Assembly (NCBI RefSeq): GCF_003391395.1
Contig: NZ_CP024190.1
Span: 3,348,001-3,412,000, forward strand
Origin: Mycobacterium marinum
Lineage (GTDB): Bacteria > Actinomycetota > Actinomycetes > Mycobacteriales > Mycobacteriaceae
Length of the DNA stretch: 64,000 nt
Reading direction: 5' to 3'
The notes beneath the pieces were generated by a model. That model was not told the origin of the DNA. It saw only the letters and a program-made list of their open reading frames with translations, and did no database searches. Position numbers and translations under genes: made by a program. Every line of letters begins with the position of its first letter. Positions within the stretch are counted from its first letter, which is position 1. Below, in pieces: positions 1-8,511 of the stretch.

Positions 1-1014
1 CTGGGAGCCATCCCGCACGAGAACCTGCAAACCGTCATCAATGAGTCGTACACGGCCGTCGGCGGCCTCGGTCCCGAACTCTCCCGTCTGATCACGGGCA
101 CCTCCAACCTGGCGATCGACGCGCGCAAGAACCTCGACCCGCTGATCGCACTGATCGACCAGACCCCGCCGGTGCTGGATTCACAAACCCATAGCTCGGA
201 TGCGATAGCCGGATGGGCGTCGCACCTGGCCGCGGTCACCACCGAATTGCAGACCCACGACCAAGCCGTCGCCGCAACCATCGACAATGGCGGCCCAGCA
301 TTGGACGAGGTGAACTCACTGCTCGAACGGGTGCAAACCACCTTGCCGATCCTGCTTGCCAACCTCGTCAGCGTCGGCCAGGTCGCGCTGGCCTACCAGA
401 ACGACATCGAGCAGCTGCTGGTGGTGTTCCCGATGGCCATCAGCGCCGAACAAGCCGGAATCCTGGCCAACGTCAACACCAAACAGGCCTACCACGGCCA
501 GTATCTGAGCTTTAACCTCAACCTCAACCTGCCACCGCCGTGCTCCACCGGATTCCTGCCAGCCCAGCAGCAGCGAGTCCCCACCTTCGAGGACTACCCG
601 AACCGTCCGGCCGGCGACCTGTACTGCCGGGTGCCGCAGGATTCGCCGCTCAATGTGCGTGGGGCGCGCAATATCCCGTGCGAAACCGTTCCCGGCAAGC
701 GTGCACCAACGGTGAAGTTGTGCGAGAGCAACGAACAGTACGCGCCGCTCAATGACGGCTACAACTGGAAGGGCGACCCCAACTCCACCCTTTCCGGCCA
801 AGACATCCCACAACTCCCACCCGGCCCGCCGCCGCCTGCCGCCGCTGGGCCCGGGGAGGCTCCTCCGCCGCCCATCGCCGCCGCCGAGTACGACCCGGCC
901 ACCGGCACCTACACGGGACCGGACGGCCGCCAGTACACCCGGTCCGACCTGGCCCAAACCGCTCCGAAAGACCAGACATGGCAATCGATGCTGTTGCCAC
1001 CACCGGTGCCCTGA
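1..1014 (+). CDS. Mce family protein MceF, C-terminal part (5' end outside window)
   Basis: The reading frame is open from base 1, so this is the 3' portion of a longer gene. It carries the C-terminal half of an Mce-F protein: a helical region with leucine-rich heptads (about residues 60-140 of the visible part), a Cys-containing region with GYNWKGDPN, and a Pro-rich tail. Mce proteins form a periplasm-spanning lipid conduit feeding a YrbE permease. Two Mce-associated membrane protein genes follow directly, which fixes this as the last mce gene of an operon. The downstream order (Rv1972-, Rv1973-, Rv1975- and Rv1977-like genes) matches the mce3 region of M. tuberculosis, so mce3F is the likely ortholog. 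That assignment rests on synteny and recall, not on an alignment. Confidence 0.9.
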   Translation: MGAIPHENLQTVINESYTAVGGLGPELSRLITGTSNLAIDARKNLDPLIALIDQTPPVLDSQTHSSDAIAGWASHLAAVTTELQTHDQAVAATIDNGGPALDEVNSLLERVQTTLPILLANLVSVGQVALAYQNDIEQLLVVFPMAISAEQAGILANVNTKQAYHGQYLSFNLNLNLPPPCSTGFLPAQQQRVPTFEDYPNRPAGDLYCRVPQDSPLNVRGARNIPCETVPGKRAPTVKLCESNEQYAPLNDGYNWKGDPNSTLSGQDIPQLPPGPPPPAAAGPGEAPPPPIAAAEYDPATGTYTGPDGRQYTRSDLAQTAPKDQTWQSMLLPPPVP

Positions 1015-1057
1015 AGCCAAGGGTGCACACGATCACCTCGATGGAACGGAGGGCCTC

Positions 1058-1621
1058 ATGAGCGTGGTGACCAGTCCCGGACCGCCCCCAGACGAAGCAC
1101 TCGAACACCGTTGCGCGGACTCCGCCGCCGAGAAGCACCGGTCCGCGCCGCTGCGCGCCACGCTCTTCGGCCTGGCCGTGGTTGTTGCATTGGCAGCGCC
1201 ACTGGGGTGGTTTGGATTTCGCGTTCATCTAGCCGGTCAGGCGCAAGCCCGACAGGGTCAAGCTCTGCGAGTCGCCAGGCAGGTTGCGCTGAACCTGACG
1301 ACCATCGACTGGCAACATGGCGATTCCGACGTGCACCGCATTCTGGACAGCGCGACGGGGGAGTTCTACGACGATTTCGCCGAACGCTCAAAGCCTTTCA
1401 TCGAGGTCCTGCGGCAGGCCAAGGCCACCACGGTGGGCACCGTAACCGAGGCCGGACTGGAGTCGGAGACAGCCGACACGGCCCAGGCGCTGGTGGCGGT
1501 TTCGGTGCAGACCTCAAATGGCGGTGAACCCGACCCGATGCCGCGAATATGGCGGATACGCATCACCCTCGAGAGGGTCGACGACGGATTCAAAGCCGCC
1601 AAGGTCGGATTCGTACCGTGA
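1058..1621 (+). CDS. Mce-associated membrane protein (Rv1972-like)
   Basis: The protein is 187 aa. It has a short cytoplasmic N-terminus, one transmembrane helix (about residues 30-52, LFGLAVVVALAAPLGWFGF) and an extracytoplasmic domain with the Mce-associated pattern: a helical RQVALNLTTIDW segment, then FYDDFAERSKPF, and a beta-rich C-terminal half. The ATG at 1058 was chosen because GGAGGG lies 6-8 bases upstream and the length matches the family. Proteins of this class follow mceF genes and are thought to stabilise or assist the Mce transporter. The stop overlaps the next start (GTGA), so the two genes are probably translationally coupled. Confidence 0.88.
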   Translation: MSVVTSPGPPPDEALEHRCADSAAEKHRSAPLRATLFGLAVVVALAAPLGWFGFRVHLAGQAQARQGQALRVARQVALNLTTIDWQHGDSDVHRILDSATGEFYDDFAERSKPFIEVLRQAKATTVGTVTEAGLESETADTAQALVAVSVQTSNGGEPDPMPRIWRIRITLERVDDGFKAAKVGFVP

Positions 1622-2190
1622 CCGCCGTCAGCCGGCCCGGCGCGGGCGAGTGCGGCGACACCGACACCGCGGGCAGCGGCGAACCACCGGCGGTGGTGCG
1701 GCGTCGACTTCGCTGGTGGCCGGTGATCGCCTACGGCCTGCTGCCCGCCCTGGCGCTCCTGCTGGCAGGCGGAACCGGGTTTGCGAAGTGGCAGGATTGC
1801 GCCGTTCGCGATGCGGCACAGGCACGTGCGGAATCCGTCCAGGCCGCCACCGCGGGGACCATCGCGCTGCTGTCCTACCGGCCTGACACCGTGCGGAGTG
1901 ACATCGAGGCCGCACGAGCCAAATTGACCGGCGCATTCCTGAGCGACTACACATCGCTGACCCGCGATGTGGTCATCCCGGGGGCCAAACAGAAGGATAT
2001 TTCTGCGGTGGCCACCGTGCCAGCCGCGGCCTCGGTGTCGGCAACCGGCGAGCACGCGATCGCTCTGCTGTTTGTGAACCAGACCATCATCGTGAGCCAG
2101 GACCCGCCCACCAGCACCGCATCCAGCGTTCGGGTCACCCTCGACAAGGTCGACGGGCGGTGGCTGATTTCGCGATTTGACCCGGTGTGA
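1618..2190 (+). CDS. Mce-associated membrane protein (Rv1973-like)
   Basis: The protein is 190 aa from a GTG start at 1618 that overlaps the stop of the preceding gene in a GTGA arrangement. An upstream in-frame ATG at 1549 lies inside the previous gene and is less likely. One transmembrane helix lies near residues 35-56 (WPVIAYGLLPALALLLAGG). The extracytoplasmic part has the expected TAGTIALLSYRP and FLSDYTSLT segments and ends in RWLISRFDPV, typical of Mce-associated proteins. It is the paralogous partner of the gene before it and is very likely in the same transcript as mceF. Confidence 0.88.
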   Translation: MTAVSRPGAGECGDTDTAGSGEPPAVVRRRLRWWPVIAYGLLPALALLLAGGTGFAKWQDCAVRDAAQARAESVQAATAGTIALLSYRPDTVRSDIEAARAKLTGAFLSDYTSLTRDVVIPGAKQKDISAVATVPAAASVSATGEHAIALLFVNQTIIVSQDPPTSTASSVRVTLDKVDGRWLISRFDPV

Positions 2191-2251
2191 GTCGGCCAGA
2201 CACGAGGGGGCGGACCGGTCACGAAGAGCCAGCATGGGAAGGAAGACGACA

Positions 2252-2917
2252 ATGCGACACCGATACCTGATTCTGTCCGCATTGGTCGCCATGGTGTCCG
2301 GCGCTGCGCTGGGCATGCCCGCGGCGCGCGCCGACAACAAGCGGCTCAATGACGGAGTGGTCGCCAATGTCTACACCGTCCAGCATCAAGCCGGCTGCAC
2401 CAATGACGTGAGAATCAACCCGCAGCTGCAGCTGGCCGCGCAATGGCACACCCTCGATGTGTTGAACAACCGCGACCTCGATGGCGACATTGGTTCTGAC
2501 GGATCCGCACCTTCCGACCGCGCCAGCGCCGCCGGCTTCCACGGCCAAGTCGCCGAAACCGTGGCCATCAATCCTGCCCTGGCGATCAGCGGCGTGGAGT
2601 TGCTCAACCAGTGGTATTACAACCCGGCGTATTTCGCGATCATGTCGGATTGCGCCAACACCGAAATCGGGGTGTGGTCAGAGAACAGCCCGGATCGCAC
2701 GGTCGTGGTGGCTATATACGGACAGCTCGACCGCCCGGTGGCGACACCACCGGTTACAGCGCCAACCGAGCCGCCGCCACCGGTGGCTTTGCCCGAGAAC
2801 GTTCCGATCGACCCCAGCCCTGACTACGATGCCAGCGACGAGATCGAATACGGGATCAACTGGCTTCCCTGGATTCTGCGCGGGATCTACCCGCCGCCCG
2901 CCATGCCACCCGAATAG
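2252..2917 (+). CDS. Secreted CAP-domain (SCP-like) protein, Rv1975-like
   Basis: The protein is 221 aa. It has a cleavable signal peptide (ISALVAMVSG-type core, cleavage near AARA-DN at about residue 26), then a CAP/SCP-like core: an N-terminal helix with MYTVQ-like spacing, RINPQLQLAAQWHT, and the FHGQVAETVAIN segment. A Pro-rich spacer and a short hydrophobic tail follow. The ATG at 2252 is preferred over 2234 because GGAAGGA lies just upstream. It sits 60 bases after the Mce-associated pair, as Rv1975 does near mce3, and the length agrees with that gene as I remember it. CAP proteins are usually exported and bind lipids or other ligands; no activity can be inferred. Confidence 0.82.
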   Translation: MRHRYLILSALVAMVSGAALGMPAARADNKRLNDGVVANVYTVQHQAGCTNDVRINPQLQLAAQWHTLDVLNNRDLDGDIGSDGSAPSDRASAAGFHGQVAETVAINPALAISGVELLNQWYYNPAYFAIMSDCANTEIGVWSENSPDRTVVVAIYGQLDRPVATPPVTAPTEPPPPVALPENVPIDPSPDYDASDEIEYGINWLPWILRGIYPPPAMPPE

Positions 2918-2997
2918 GCTAGGGGTGCAACACCTTCAGAAGTTGACTCGCACTTCTGCCCACGGCTGCCGTACCGGCGCCAACGTTGGGTCTCGAG

Positions 2998-3366
2998 TTA
3001 CTCCGCCGGTGGCCGGTAGTTCGCCGCCGAGTTCCGCAGCTGCCAGACTTGCTCGGGGCAAAGGAGATTGACCGCGTAGGACACCAGGTAGTTGGCCGCG
3101 AACTCGTCGTTAGGGGTCACATCATTCTTTACGTCACCCATCACCTGGGCGTAACTTTGACCGCCACTGACCTTGTCGCAGATCCCGTGTCCGTAGCCGA
3201 TCGCGTCATTGTTCGGAAAATCGTAGTGGCGCCGCACCATCACGTTGTAGACGTATTCCACTTCTGGTGCCGGCGCGGCATATGCTCGCGTGGCCATACC
3301 CATGGGGATCGTGCCCAGGGCAACTGTGGCGGCTGCCAAGGCAATCGGCCAACTGCGATGCGCCAT
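2998..3366 (-). CDS. DUF732-like secreted protein
   Basis: The protein is 122 aa from the ATG at 3366, which has an AGGATGG-like ribosome site; a TTG start 21 bases upstream is possible. The N-terminus is a signal peptide ending in AYA-AP. The mature part has the DUF732 layout: a short helix, a GYGHGICDKV motif with one Cys, ANYLVSYAVNLLC with the second Cys, and a charged tail. The Cys pair probably forms one disulfide. DUF732 proteins are small exported mycobacterial proteins of unknown role. This gene is convergent with the CAP gene. Confidence 0.8.
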   Translation of the reverse strand: MAHRSWPIALAAATVALGTIPMGMATRAYAAPAPEVEYVYNVMVRRHYDFPNNDAIGYGHGICDKVSGGQSYAQVMGDVKNDVTPNDEFAANYLVSYAVNLLCPEQVWQLRNSAANYRPPAE

Positions 3367-3458
3367 GGCTGCCATCCTATCCAGCAACGACCGGCGGATA
3401 AACAGGATCTAGCAGGCCAATTTGGCGCTGACCACCCGGGCCGCTGGCGAACGCGGCC

Positions 3459-3869
3459 TCAGCGCTCGCCCCCATGCTTGGCACCACGCGGATCGATGAG
3501 GTCACGAAAACTTTCCGCCCGATAGGTTGATGCACCCAGTTTTGTGACCCGCTCGACCAATAGCTTGTCCGACGTCACCACCCGAACGTCGCGCGGTTGC
3601 GGTTCCGCTGCGACCCGGCGCACGATCTCGTCGTCAGCCGAGTTGGCCGCCGCCTTGGGCGCGTGCGCTACCTCGAGAACCGACGAGCAGATCGGCGTTG
3701 ACGGAGGCCGCTCGAATATCACGGTGACGTCCTTTCCGCCGGCTCCGTCCTGCTCCGATGCCCAACGCTCGAGTCTGTGCACAAGCGCGACCATCGCGCC
3801 GTGGCGGTCCTTCCACCATCCGTCCGGCCGCGAGCCGATTACGTTCATGCCGTCGATGATCCAATGCAC
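3459..3869 (-). CDS. NYN-domain protein (YacP-like putative endoribonuclease)
   Basis: The 136-aa protein starts at a GTG and opens with HWIIDGMNVIGSRPDGWW, the first strand and metal-binding Asp of NYN (Nedd4-BP1/YacP) domains. Later acidic clusters (NSADDEIVRRV about residue 75-85, VRVVTSDKLLVERV about 95-108) fit the rest of the PIN-like active site. The family are metal-dependent RNases acting on RNA in the cytoplasm. The length is that of a stand-alone NYN domain. It lies in a minus-strand series with the 92-aa protein and the PE-like gene, but spacing of about 80-170 bases does not prove one operon. Confidence 0.8.
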   Translation of the reverse strand: MHWIIDGMNVIGSRPDGWWKDRHGAMVALVHRLERWASEQDGAGGKDVTVIFERPPSTPICSSVLEVAHAPKAAANSADDEIVRRVAAEPQPRDVRVVTSDKLLVERVTKLGASTYRAESFRDLIDPRGAKHGGER

Positions 3870-3946
3870 ACTTCACCGTACGACGACGAGCGTGGGACGC
3901 GTCCGCCGAATCCTCGCCTAGCGATCTCGCGGCGGCGCGGAGCCCG

Positions 3947-4225
3947 TTACCACCATCTGCGTTTGCGGAACTTCCTGTTGATCTCGTTGCGGAATCGCTC
4001 AACATGCTGCTCGGTGGCCGCCGCTTCCATCGCACCGAGGGCATTGACGACCTCGAGGTGGGACAGGATCAGCAGGCCGTTCAACTGCTTGAGCCGTTCT
4101 GGGGTCGCCAGCGACTCTTCATCGTCGACGTAGATGAGCAAGAAGTCACGAAGCGCCTGGCTGCCGGTCATCCGCACCGGGACTTTCATGTTCCGCAGGA
4201 TTGTGGCCATGTCGGGGTCGGTCAC
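3947..4225 (-). CDS. Conserved-type hypothetical protein, 92 aa
   Basis: I do not recognise a family. The GTG start at 4225 has a good ribosome site (GAGAGG five bases upstream). The protein is mainly helical and charged, with no signal peptide or membrane segment. A middle stretch LRDFLLIYVDDEESL and a basic C-terminus (NEINRKFRKRRWW) stand out. It is flanked by a PE-like gene upstream and the NYN gene downstream on the same strand. The basic tail could bind nucleic acid, but that is a guess. Confidence 0.62.
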   Translation of the reverse strand: MTDPDMATILRNMKVPVRMTGSQALRDFLLIYVDDEESLATPERLKQLNGLLILSHLEVVNALGAMEAAATEQHVERFRNEINRKFRKRRWW

Positions 4226-4398
4226 AACAGCCTCTCTTTCGCTTCCGGGACTAGCACGTCACAGCGCAAGCGTAGGAGACCGGCGCCCCGAAGTGTCTGT
4301 GGGCCAGCGCAGCATTCTCGACGGCTTGGCGACGGTCTTGAACTCACCACCGCAGCGCACAACAGTGCGCCGGCCCCGCGCTGGTTGCCGATGGCCCG

Positions 4399-5091
4399 CT
4401 ACATCAAGCGTTCGACCGGGTGAGAGCCGCTCGCGTCCTCTCGCTGGCCCACGTCCGCCAGCCCGTTTTGTTCGCCCGCAGCCGCGGAGTCCTTACGTTC
4501 TTCTTCCTCGTCGGCGGGCCCGGTGGCTGATACCAGCCCTGGCTTGGATGCGCCGCCTGCCGACGAGCCTGCGCCCATCCCGCTGCCCATCGGCGCGGCA
4601 CCACTCATCGCCGATGATCCCGCGTTGGCGGCCGCGGCCGCCATCGGCGAGGACTGCGACCCAATCAGTTGGGACACCAGCGGCTGGGCCGCGGGTCCCG
4701 CTTCGGTGGCAAACGCGCCGGCGCGCAGGCCCGCACCAGTTGCAAAACCAGAGCTGCCCGCGGCAGCGGGGTTGGACATTGCCGCGCCACGGAAGGTCAA
4801 GGCGTCCGCGGCAACGTCATCGGCGTCTCCGTACATGCGCGCGATGTCGCTGAGCGCGGTGCCGGTCCGCATCAACTCTTCTTGAGCCGCCACATTGGAC
4901 GCCAACATCGTGGCCGCCTCCTGAGCAAAGGCCAGGACGGCCTGCGCCGAGACTTCTTCAGCTCCCGCCGGGATCAAACCGGTCAGCACAGTCATCGCTG
5001 CCGTGGTACCAGCACTGATGCCCTGGGTACCGATGTCGACCAGCTGAGAGCCAATGTCGCCTGCGGCCGGGTCGTGTGACATGGGATCCAT
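4399..5091 (-). CDS. PE-like protein with YxxxD secretion motif and acidic C-terminal tail
   Basis: The 230-aa protein starts at an ATG (5091) with AGGAG seven bases upstream; the longer upstream ORF has no comparable start. The first ~95 residues resemble a PE domain: GSQLVDIG, then AGAEEVSAQAVLAFAQEAA (compare the PE hallmark GADEVS), a second helix, and MYGDADD, which provides the YxxxD ESX export motif just after the helical hairpin. The rest is Ala/Gly/Ser-rich low complexity, ending in a charged segment (EEEERKD). No partner PPE gene is adjacent in the same direction. It is probably an ESX substrate; which ESX system is not determinable. Confidence 0.72.
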   Translation of the reverse strand: MDPMSHDPAAGDIGSQLVDIGTQGISAGTTAAMTVLTGLIPAGAEEVSAQAVLAFAQEAATMLASNVAAQEELMRTGTALSDIARMYGDADDVAADALTFRGAAMSNPAAAGSSGFATGAGLRAGAFATEAGPAAQPLVSQLIGSQSSPMAAAAANAGSSAMSGAAPMGSGMGAGSSAGGASKPGLVSATGPADEEEERKDSAAAGEQNGLADVGQREDASGSHPVERLM

Positions 5092-5698
5092 TTGCACGCT
5101 CCTGTGTAATTGTGCGCTGCACGAATCGTTCGTGCCCTTGCAGTCCAACGACCAACTGATTCGTCGCGCGACTGTCGCCGCACACCCCGTCCCAGCTTTG
5201 CTGGACGATTGCTCAATTCTACGACGGACTGGACCACTAGCCAGCAGGTTTTCTGGATCAGGACGATTACCAGGGCCAACACCTGAGAACATGCAGGAAA
5301 TTCACTGTGCCAAGTGTGACCGCTCCCGCAATTACGGGCGAATTGTCGTGTAAATCACCGCCGAGTGCCCGCCCTCGCCACCGAGGACGATCGGCACCGC
5401 CGGCCCCGGCGGGTTCGCGGGTGAGCGCAATGCACAGAACCAGGAAGCCACGGCTTACTCCGACTATCCACTCACAGGCGCTGCGGGTGCGCGACCGAAC
5501 CATATGGTGGCCCAAGACCCAACAAGAACCTCGCAACCTGCAAGTTTCTCTCCCATATCAAAAGCCGGCTTCGCGTGGTAGAGACGATGGCGGTCATTCC
5601 GCCCAGCCCGGGACGAAATCGTCGCACCAGCCTTGCGCTCGTCCACCCTCGCGGACGTCACGCGGACGGTACCGGCCGCCGACCAGCGTGCGGCCAGC
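5092..5698. other. Non-coding or eroded stretch
   Basis: About 600 bases between the PE-like gene and the lipoprotein relic. I find no open frame with a ribosome site, signal peptide or family motif; the longer open frames have arginine-rich compositions expected from chance in high-GC DNA. The left end must hold the promoter of the PE-like gene. Confidence 0.5.
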
Positions 5699-6044
5699 TC
5701 AATGGCCGTTGCACGCATCGCCCGCGGGTGCCCCGAATCCGACCAGCTCGCCGTCGGCAATGGCCCATTCACCCGCTTTCCGATAACGGGTTCCCGGCCT
5801 TTTCCGGTAATCGGAACCGGCCACGACTGGGTTCACTTCACCGGCACTTGCGAAATCCTCCGGGACAATCAACGGGCGCAAATAGTCGTGGCGATCACGG
5901 ACACAATTCGACGGCCCACCGAGGTGTTTGGTCGTTGATCCCGACAGGTTCTTGCCCGGGCGATCCGCCGGTGCAGTAGCGCAGCCCGACAGTCACGTCA
6001 CCGGATGCAAGCATCGCCGGCCAGATTCGCAAGCTGACACGCCG
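5699..6044 (-). pseudogene. Frameshifted small lipoprotein remnant
   Basis: On the minus strand one frame is open from 5992 to 5699 and starts with LSGCATAPADRPG, a lipobox cysteine without its signal peptide. The frame then runs through natural-looking protein (HDYLRPLIVPEDFASAG, VVAGSDYRKRP) and ends GDACNGH-stop. The missing hydrophobic signal (VSLRIWPAMLASGDVTVG) lies immediately upstream in a different frame, with a stop separating the two at 5993-5995. A single indel near 5990-6000 therefore divides a signal peptide from its lipobox. I cannot assign a family. A sequencing error is the alternative explanation. Confidence 0.5.
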
Positions 6045-6137
6045 CCACGAGGCAAACCGACTGGTCAAAGCGGTGCTACGGGGTGACAAGACAGCCACCA
6101 GGAGAACCACTCCTGTCGTGTACATTCACTCCGTTCC

Positions 6138-6447
6138 GATGGGGTCGGCGACCAAGAGCGCGTTGTCCAGGACGCGGCCGCCGAGTCGCGCACGGACGAA
6201 GATCCGAAGGCGCCCAAAGACACGCCGGCCCGGCGATCGGTTGGATCTCCGACGGTTCGACAAGTGACCACAACCCGGCCGGCGTCGGCCGGGGTGAGCG
6301 ATAGGGGTGCCGGGATGATGGGGCTCACCGGCATTGCCGACGGGGAGACTCTCGCCCATCCCGGCGGGTTGGTCGCGGTGGCCGCCAACCACGATGGCGA
6401 TCCAAATGTGCCGATGCTGCCGGCCAGCTGGGCCGCACCTCCCGCCT
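6138..6447 (+). pseudogene. PPE 3' relic (PPE-PPW C-terminus)
   Basis: One open frame reads DEDPKAPKDTPARRSV, GVSDRGAGMMGLTGIADGE, HPGGLVAVAANHDGDP and VPMLPASWAAPPA. This aligns without gaps to the C-terminal ~90 residues of the intact PPE gene 300 bases downstream (SDRGAESMGFSG, PRPGGLITLAG, VPMLPATWAAH). No PPE N-terminus precedes it, and the upstream match (VPMG) lies in another frame. It is a truncated, frameshifted copy of a PPE 3' end, evidently left by duplication or recombination with the neighbouring gene. Confidence 0.7.
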
Positions 6448-6731
6448 GCCGCGCTAACGGTGCGTATCGCTACCGCCACGCCAACCGGGACACGCCATTG
6501 CGTCCCGAAATCCCCTCGCCGGAGACGCGCCGCAGCAAATGCGACCCGAAGGAACGCTACCGTACTGTATATTAGCCTTCTGCCGAGAACGCCCGATGGG
6601 CAACGAGTCAGGACAGCAAGTTATCGACGGCGTAGCAGCTGAGCCACAGAGGGGGATTGCGAAGTGACGTTGCGGTTGGGGCTTGCCGTCCCCTTGGAGA
6701 CGACGGCTCGATGTGGATCGGGGGCAGCCAG

Positions 6732-7931
6732 ATGTCGGTGACAGCGCTTTATGCCATGGCCTTGCCGCCGGAGTTGCACCGATTTCAACTGGAAAGCGGT
6801 GTGGGCCCTAGCCCGATGCTCGCCGCCGCCGGGGCCTACACCGCGTTGAGCACAGAACACGCCGCCGCGGCCACGGAACTGACCGCCCTCTTGGCCCAGG
6901 TGCAGGCCGACACCTGGCAGGGCCCAAGCGCAGGGCGGTATCAAGCCGCGCACCTGCCGTATGTGGCGTGGCTGGAAAAGACCAGCGCCGACTGCGCGCA
7001 AACAGCCGTCGCATACGAAAGTGCCGTTGCGGCCTATGAACTCACCCTGGCCACCACGCCCACCTCGGCCGAGCTGATCGCCAACCGCACTCTTCGCGGC
7101 GTACTGATCGCGACAAACTTCTTCGGGATCAACACAATCCCGATCGCCGTCAATGAGGCCTGGTATGCCGCGCAGTGGATCCGGACCGCGCTCGCGATGA
7201 TCGCCTACGGCGCGGCCTGTGACGCGGCGGTGCTCTCGACACCACCCAACACCCCCGCACCGATGCTGCTGGCCCCCGGCGCCGGCGAAGCCGCCGCCGC
7301 AGTCGGCGGCGCCGAAGCGGCGGCCGTCGGCACGCTGGGGGGCATAATCACCGTCTTGCTCACCGCGCTGTTCAACATAATTTGGCGAATTATCGAGGCG
7401 ATTATCAGCATCGTTATTGCAGCGTTTTCCTTAAGCCTTTCCGGAATCATACTTGCAATCCAGGTAGCGCTATTCGCCATTTACGTCGAAGTGTACATTG
7501 CTTTCTTCAGCTTTATTGGTTTTATCATCGCGAATCCGTGGCTCGTGCCGGCAGGTCTGCTGGCGCTACTCGCCCTTCCTCCGGCACTGGCCCTCGAAGT
7601 GGCGACCGCCATCGCCGTCCCGGTCAGCGTGCCGCTTGGTGTTGATCGGGCGGTTCATGACGCGCGGCTGGCGGAGGAGGACACGAAGGCATCCGATGGC
7701 GAATCGGCCCGGCGGTCGGTAGCATCATCGCTGGTCCGGGAAGTGCATGCACTGTCGCCGGCCGCCGTAGAGGTGAGCGACAGGGGCGCGGAGTCGATGG
7801 GATTTTCCGGGGCCGCCGGCAAGGAAACACTCCCGCGACCTGGTGGGTTGATCACCTTGGCAGGCGATCAGTGCGATGGCGATCCACGTGTGCCGATGCT
7901 GCCGGCCACCTGGGCAGCACATCCTGTGTGA
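6732..7931 (+). CDS. PPE family protein, PPE-PPW subgroup
   Basis: The 399-aa protein begins MSVTALYAMALPPELHRF and carries the PPE domain to about residue 170, including WQGPSAGRYQAAHLPYVAWL and the NFFGINTIPIAVNEA helix. The C-terminus has the subgroup hallmarks GFSG and PMLPATW (PxxPxxW). Between them is an unusually long hydrophobic region (about residues 205-310) with three or four candidate membrane helices. Its DNA is markedly AT-richer than its surroundings (about 42% GC at 7381-7440). The ATG at 6732 gives a standard PPE start; an ATG at 6711 is possible. No PE partner gene is adjacent. It is probably an ESX-5 substrate, by family knowledge. Confidence 0.88.
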   Translation: MSVTALYAMALPPELHRFQLESGVGPSPMLAAAGAYTALSTEHAAAATELTALLAQVQADTWQGPSAGRYQAAHLPYVAWLEKTSADCAQTAVAYESAVAAYELTLATTPTSAELIANRTLRGVLIATNFFGINTIPIAVNEAWYAAQWIRTALAMIAYGAACDAAVLSTPPNTPAPMLLAPGAGEAAAAVGGAEAAAVGTLGGIITVLLTALFNIIWRIIEAIISIVIAAFSLSLSGIILAIQVALFAIYVEVYIAFFSFIGFIIANPWLVPAGLLALLALPPALALEVATAIAVPVSVPLGVDRAVHDARLAEEDTKASDGESARRSVASSLVREVHALSPAAVEVSDRGAESMGFSGAAGKETLPRPGGLITLAGDQCDGDPRVPMLPATWAAHPV

Positions 7932-8090
7932 CCCGCTAAGGGCGGGTGTCCACGGGGGGTGCCGAACCAAAGCAATCAGAATCCGCGTGCGACGAGATCA
8001 ACCACCGACAATAAAGGTCTAGTGGGCCGCGAGGATTCGTTTATCGGCCGCACCACATTTCCCAATCACCATTTCCCAATCACCGGGGGG

Positions 8091-8399
8091 CTACGGCCGC
8101 GACGGACCGGGCGCGCTGGTTGCTGGTGACGGGCCAGGGCCGCGTCCGCCTTCACCGCCCATCATGGGGCACTTGTTCATCATCGGGCCCGGAGCACTCT
8201 GACCTGTGGAGCCGGTGTCCCGATCGCCGCCACCGCCGTAACCGGCGGACCACGCCACGAAGAATCCGGAGAAGAAAACCACTGCGACGATGAACACGAT
8301 GCCGGCAACGATTCCCACCCAAGCCGCGGCTTGAACAACACGGCTGGGTGGGCCAGGTTGTTCAGTCGCGCCTGTTGCGGGTTGCGACGGATCACTCAT
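8091..8399 (-). CDS. Small single-pass membrane protein with Met/Cys motif
   Basis: The 102-aa protein has a hydrophilic N-terminus, one strong transmembrane helix (about residues 25-50, AAWVGIVAGIVFIVAVVFFS), a Gly-rich region, and a C-terminal MMNKCPMMGGEGG motif before a Pro/Ser tail. The clustered Met and Cys residues would suit soft-metal (copper) binding on the outer face, but this is inference only. The start at 8399 is within a region shared with the promoter of the divergent epimerase gene. No family name is recognised. Confidence 0.7.
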   Translation of the reverse strand: MSDPSQPATGATEQPGPPSRVVQAAAWVGIVAGIVFIVAVVFFSGFFVAWSAGYGGGGDRDTGSTGQSAPGPMMNKCPMMGGEGGRGPGPSPATSAPGPSRP

Positions 8400-8511
8400 C
8401 TTTTCGATGATGTCGCGCCGAGAGCCGCACCGGTAGGGACCATCGACCCTTAACGCCCGCCGGCCGCGGCGCCTTGCGCCGGCTGCCCGCGCGGGCCCTA
8501 GCATCACCCTC

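Noticed and set aside
316..1020. A 234-codon minus-strand frame over mceF
   Set aside because: It is arginine/glycine rich and overlaps a clear Mce gene; it is a shadow frame.
5267..5536. An 89-codon minus-strand frame upstream of the PE-like gene
   Set aside because: Composition is chance-like (Arg, Trp, Cys, Gly) with no ribosome site or signal peptide; only the neighbouring lipoprotein relic reads as natural protein.
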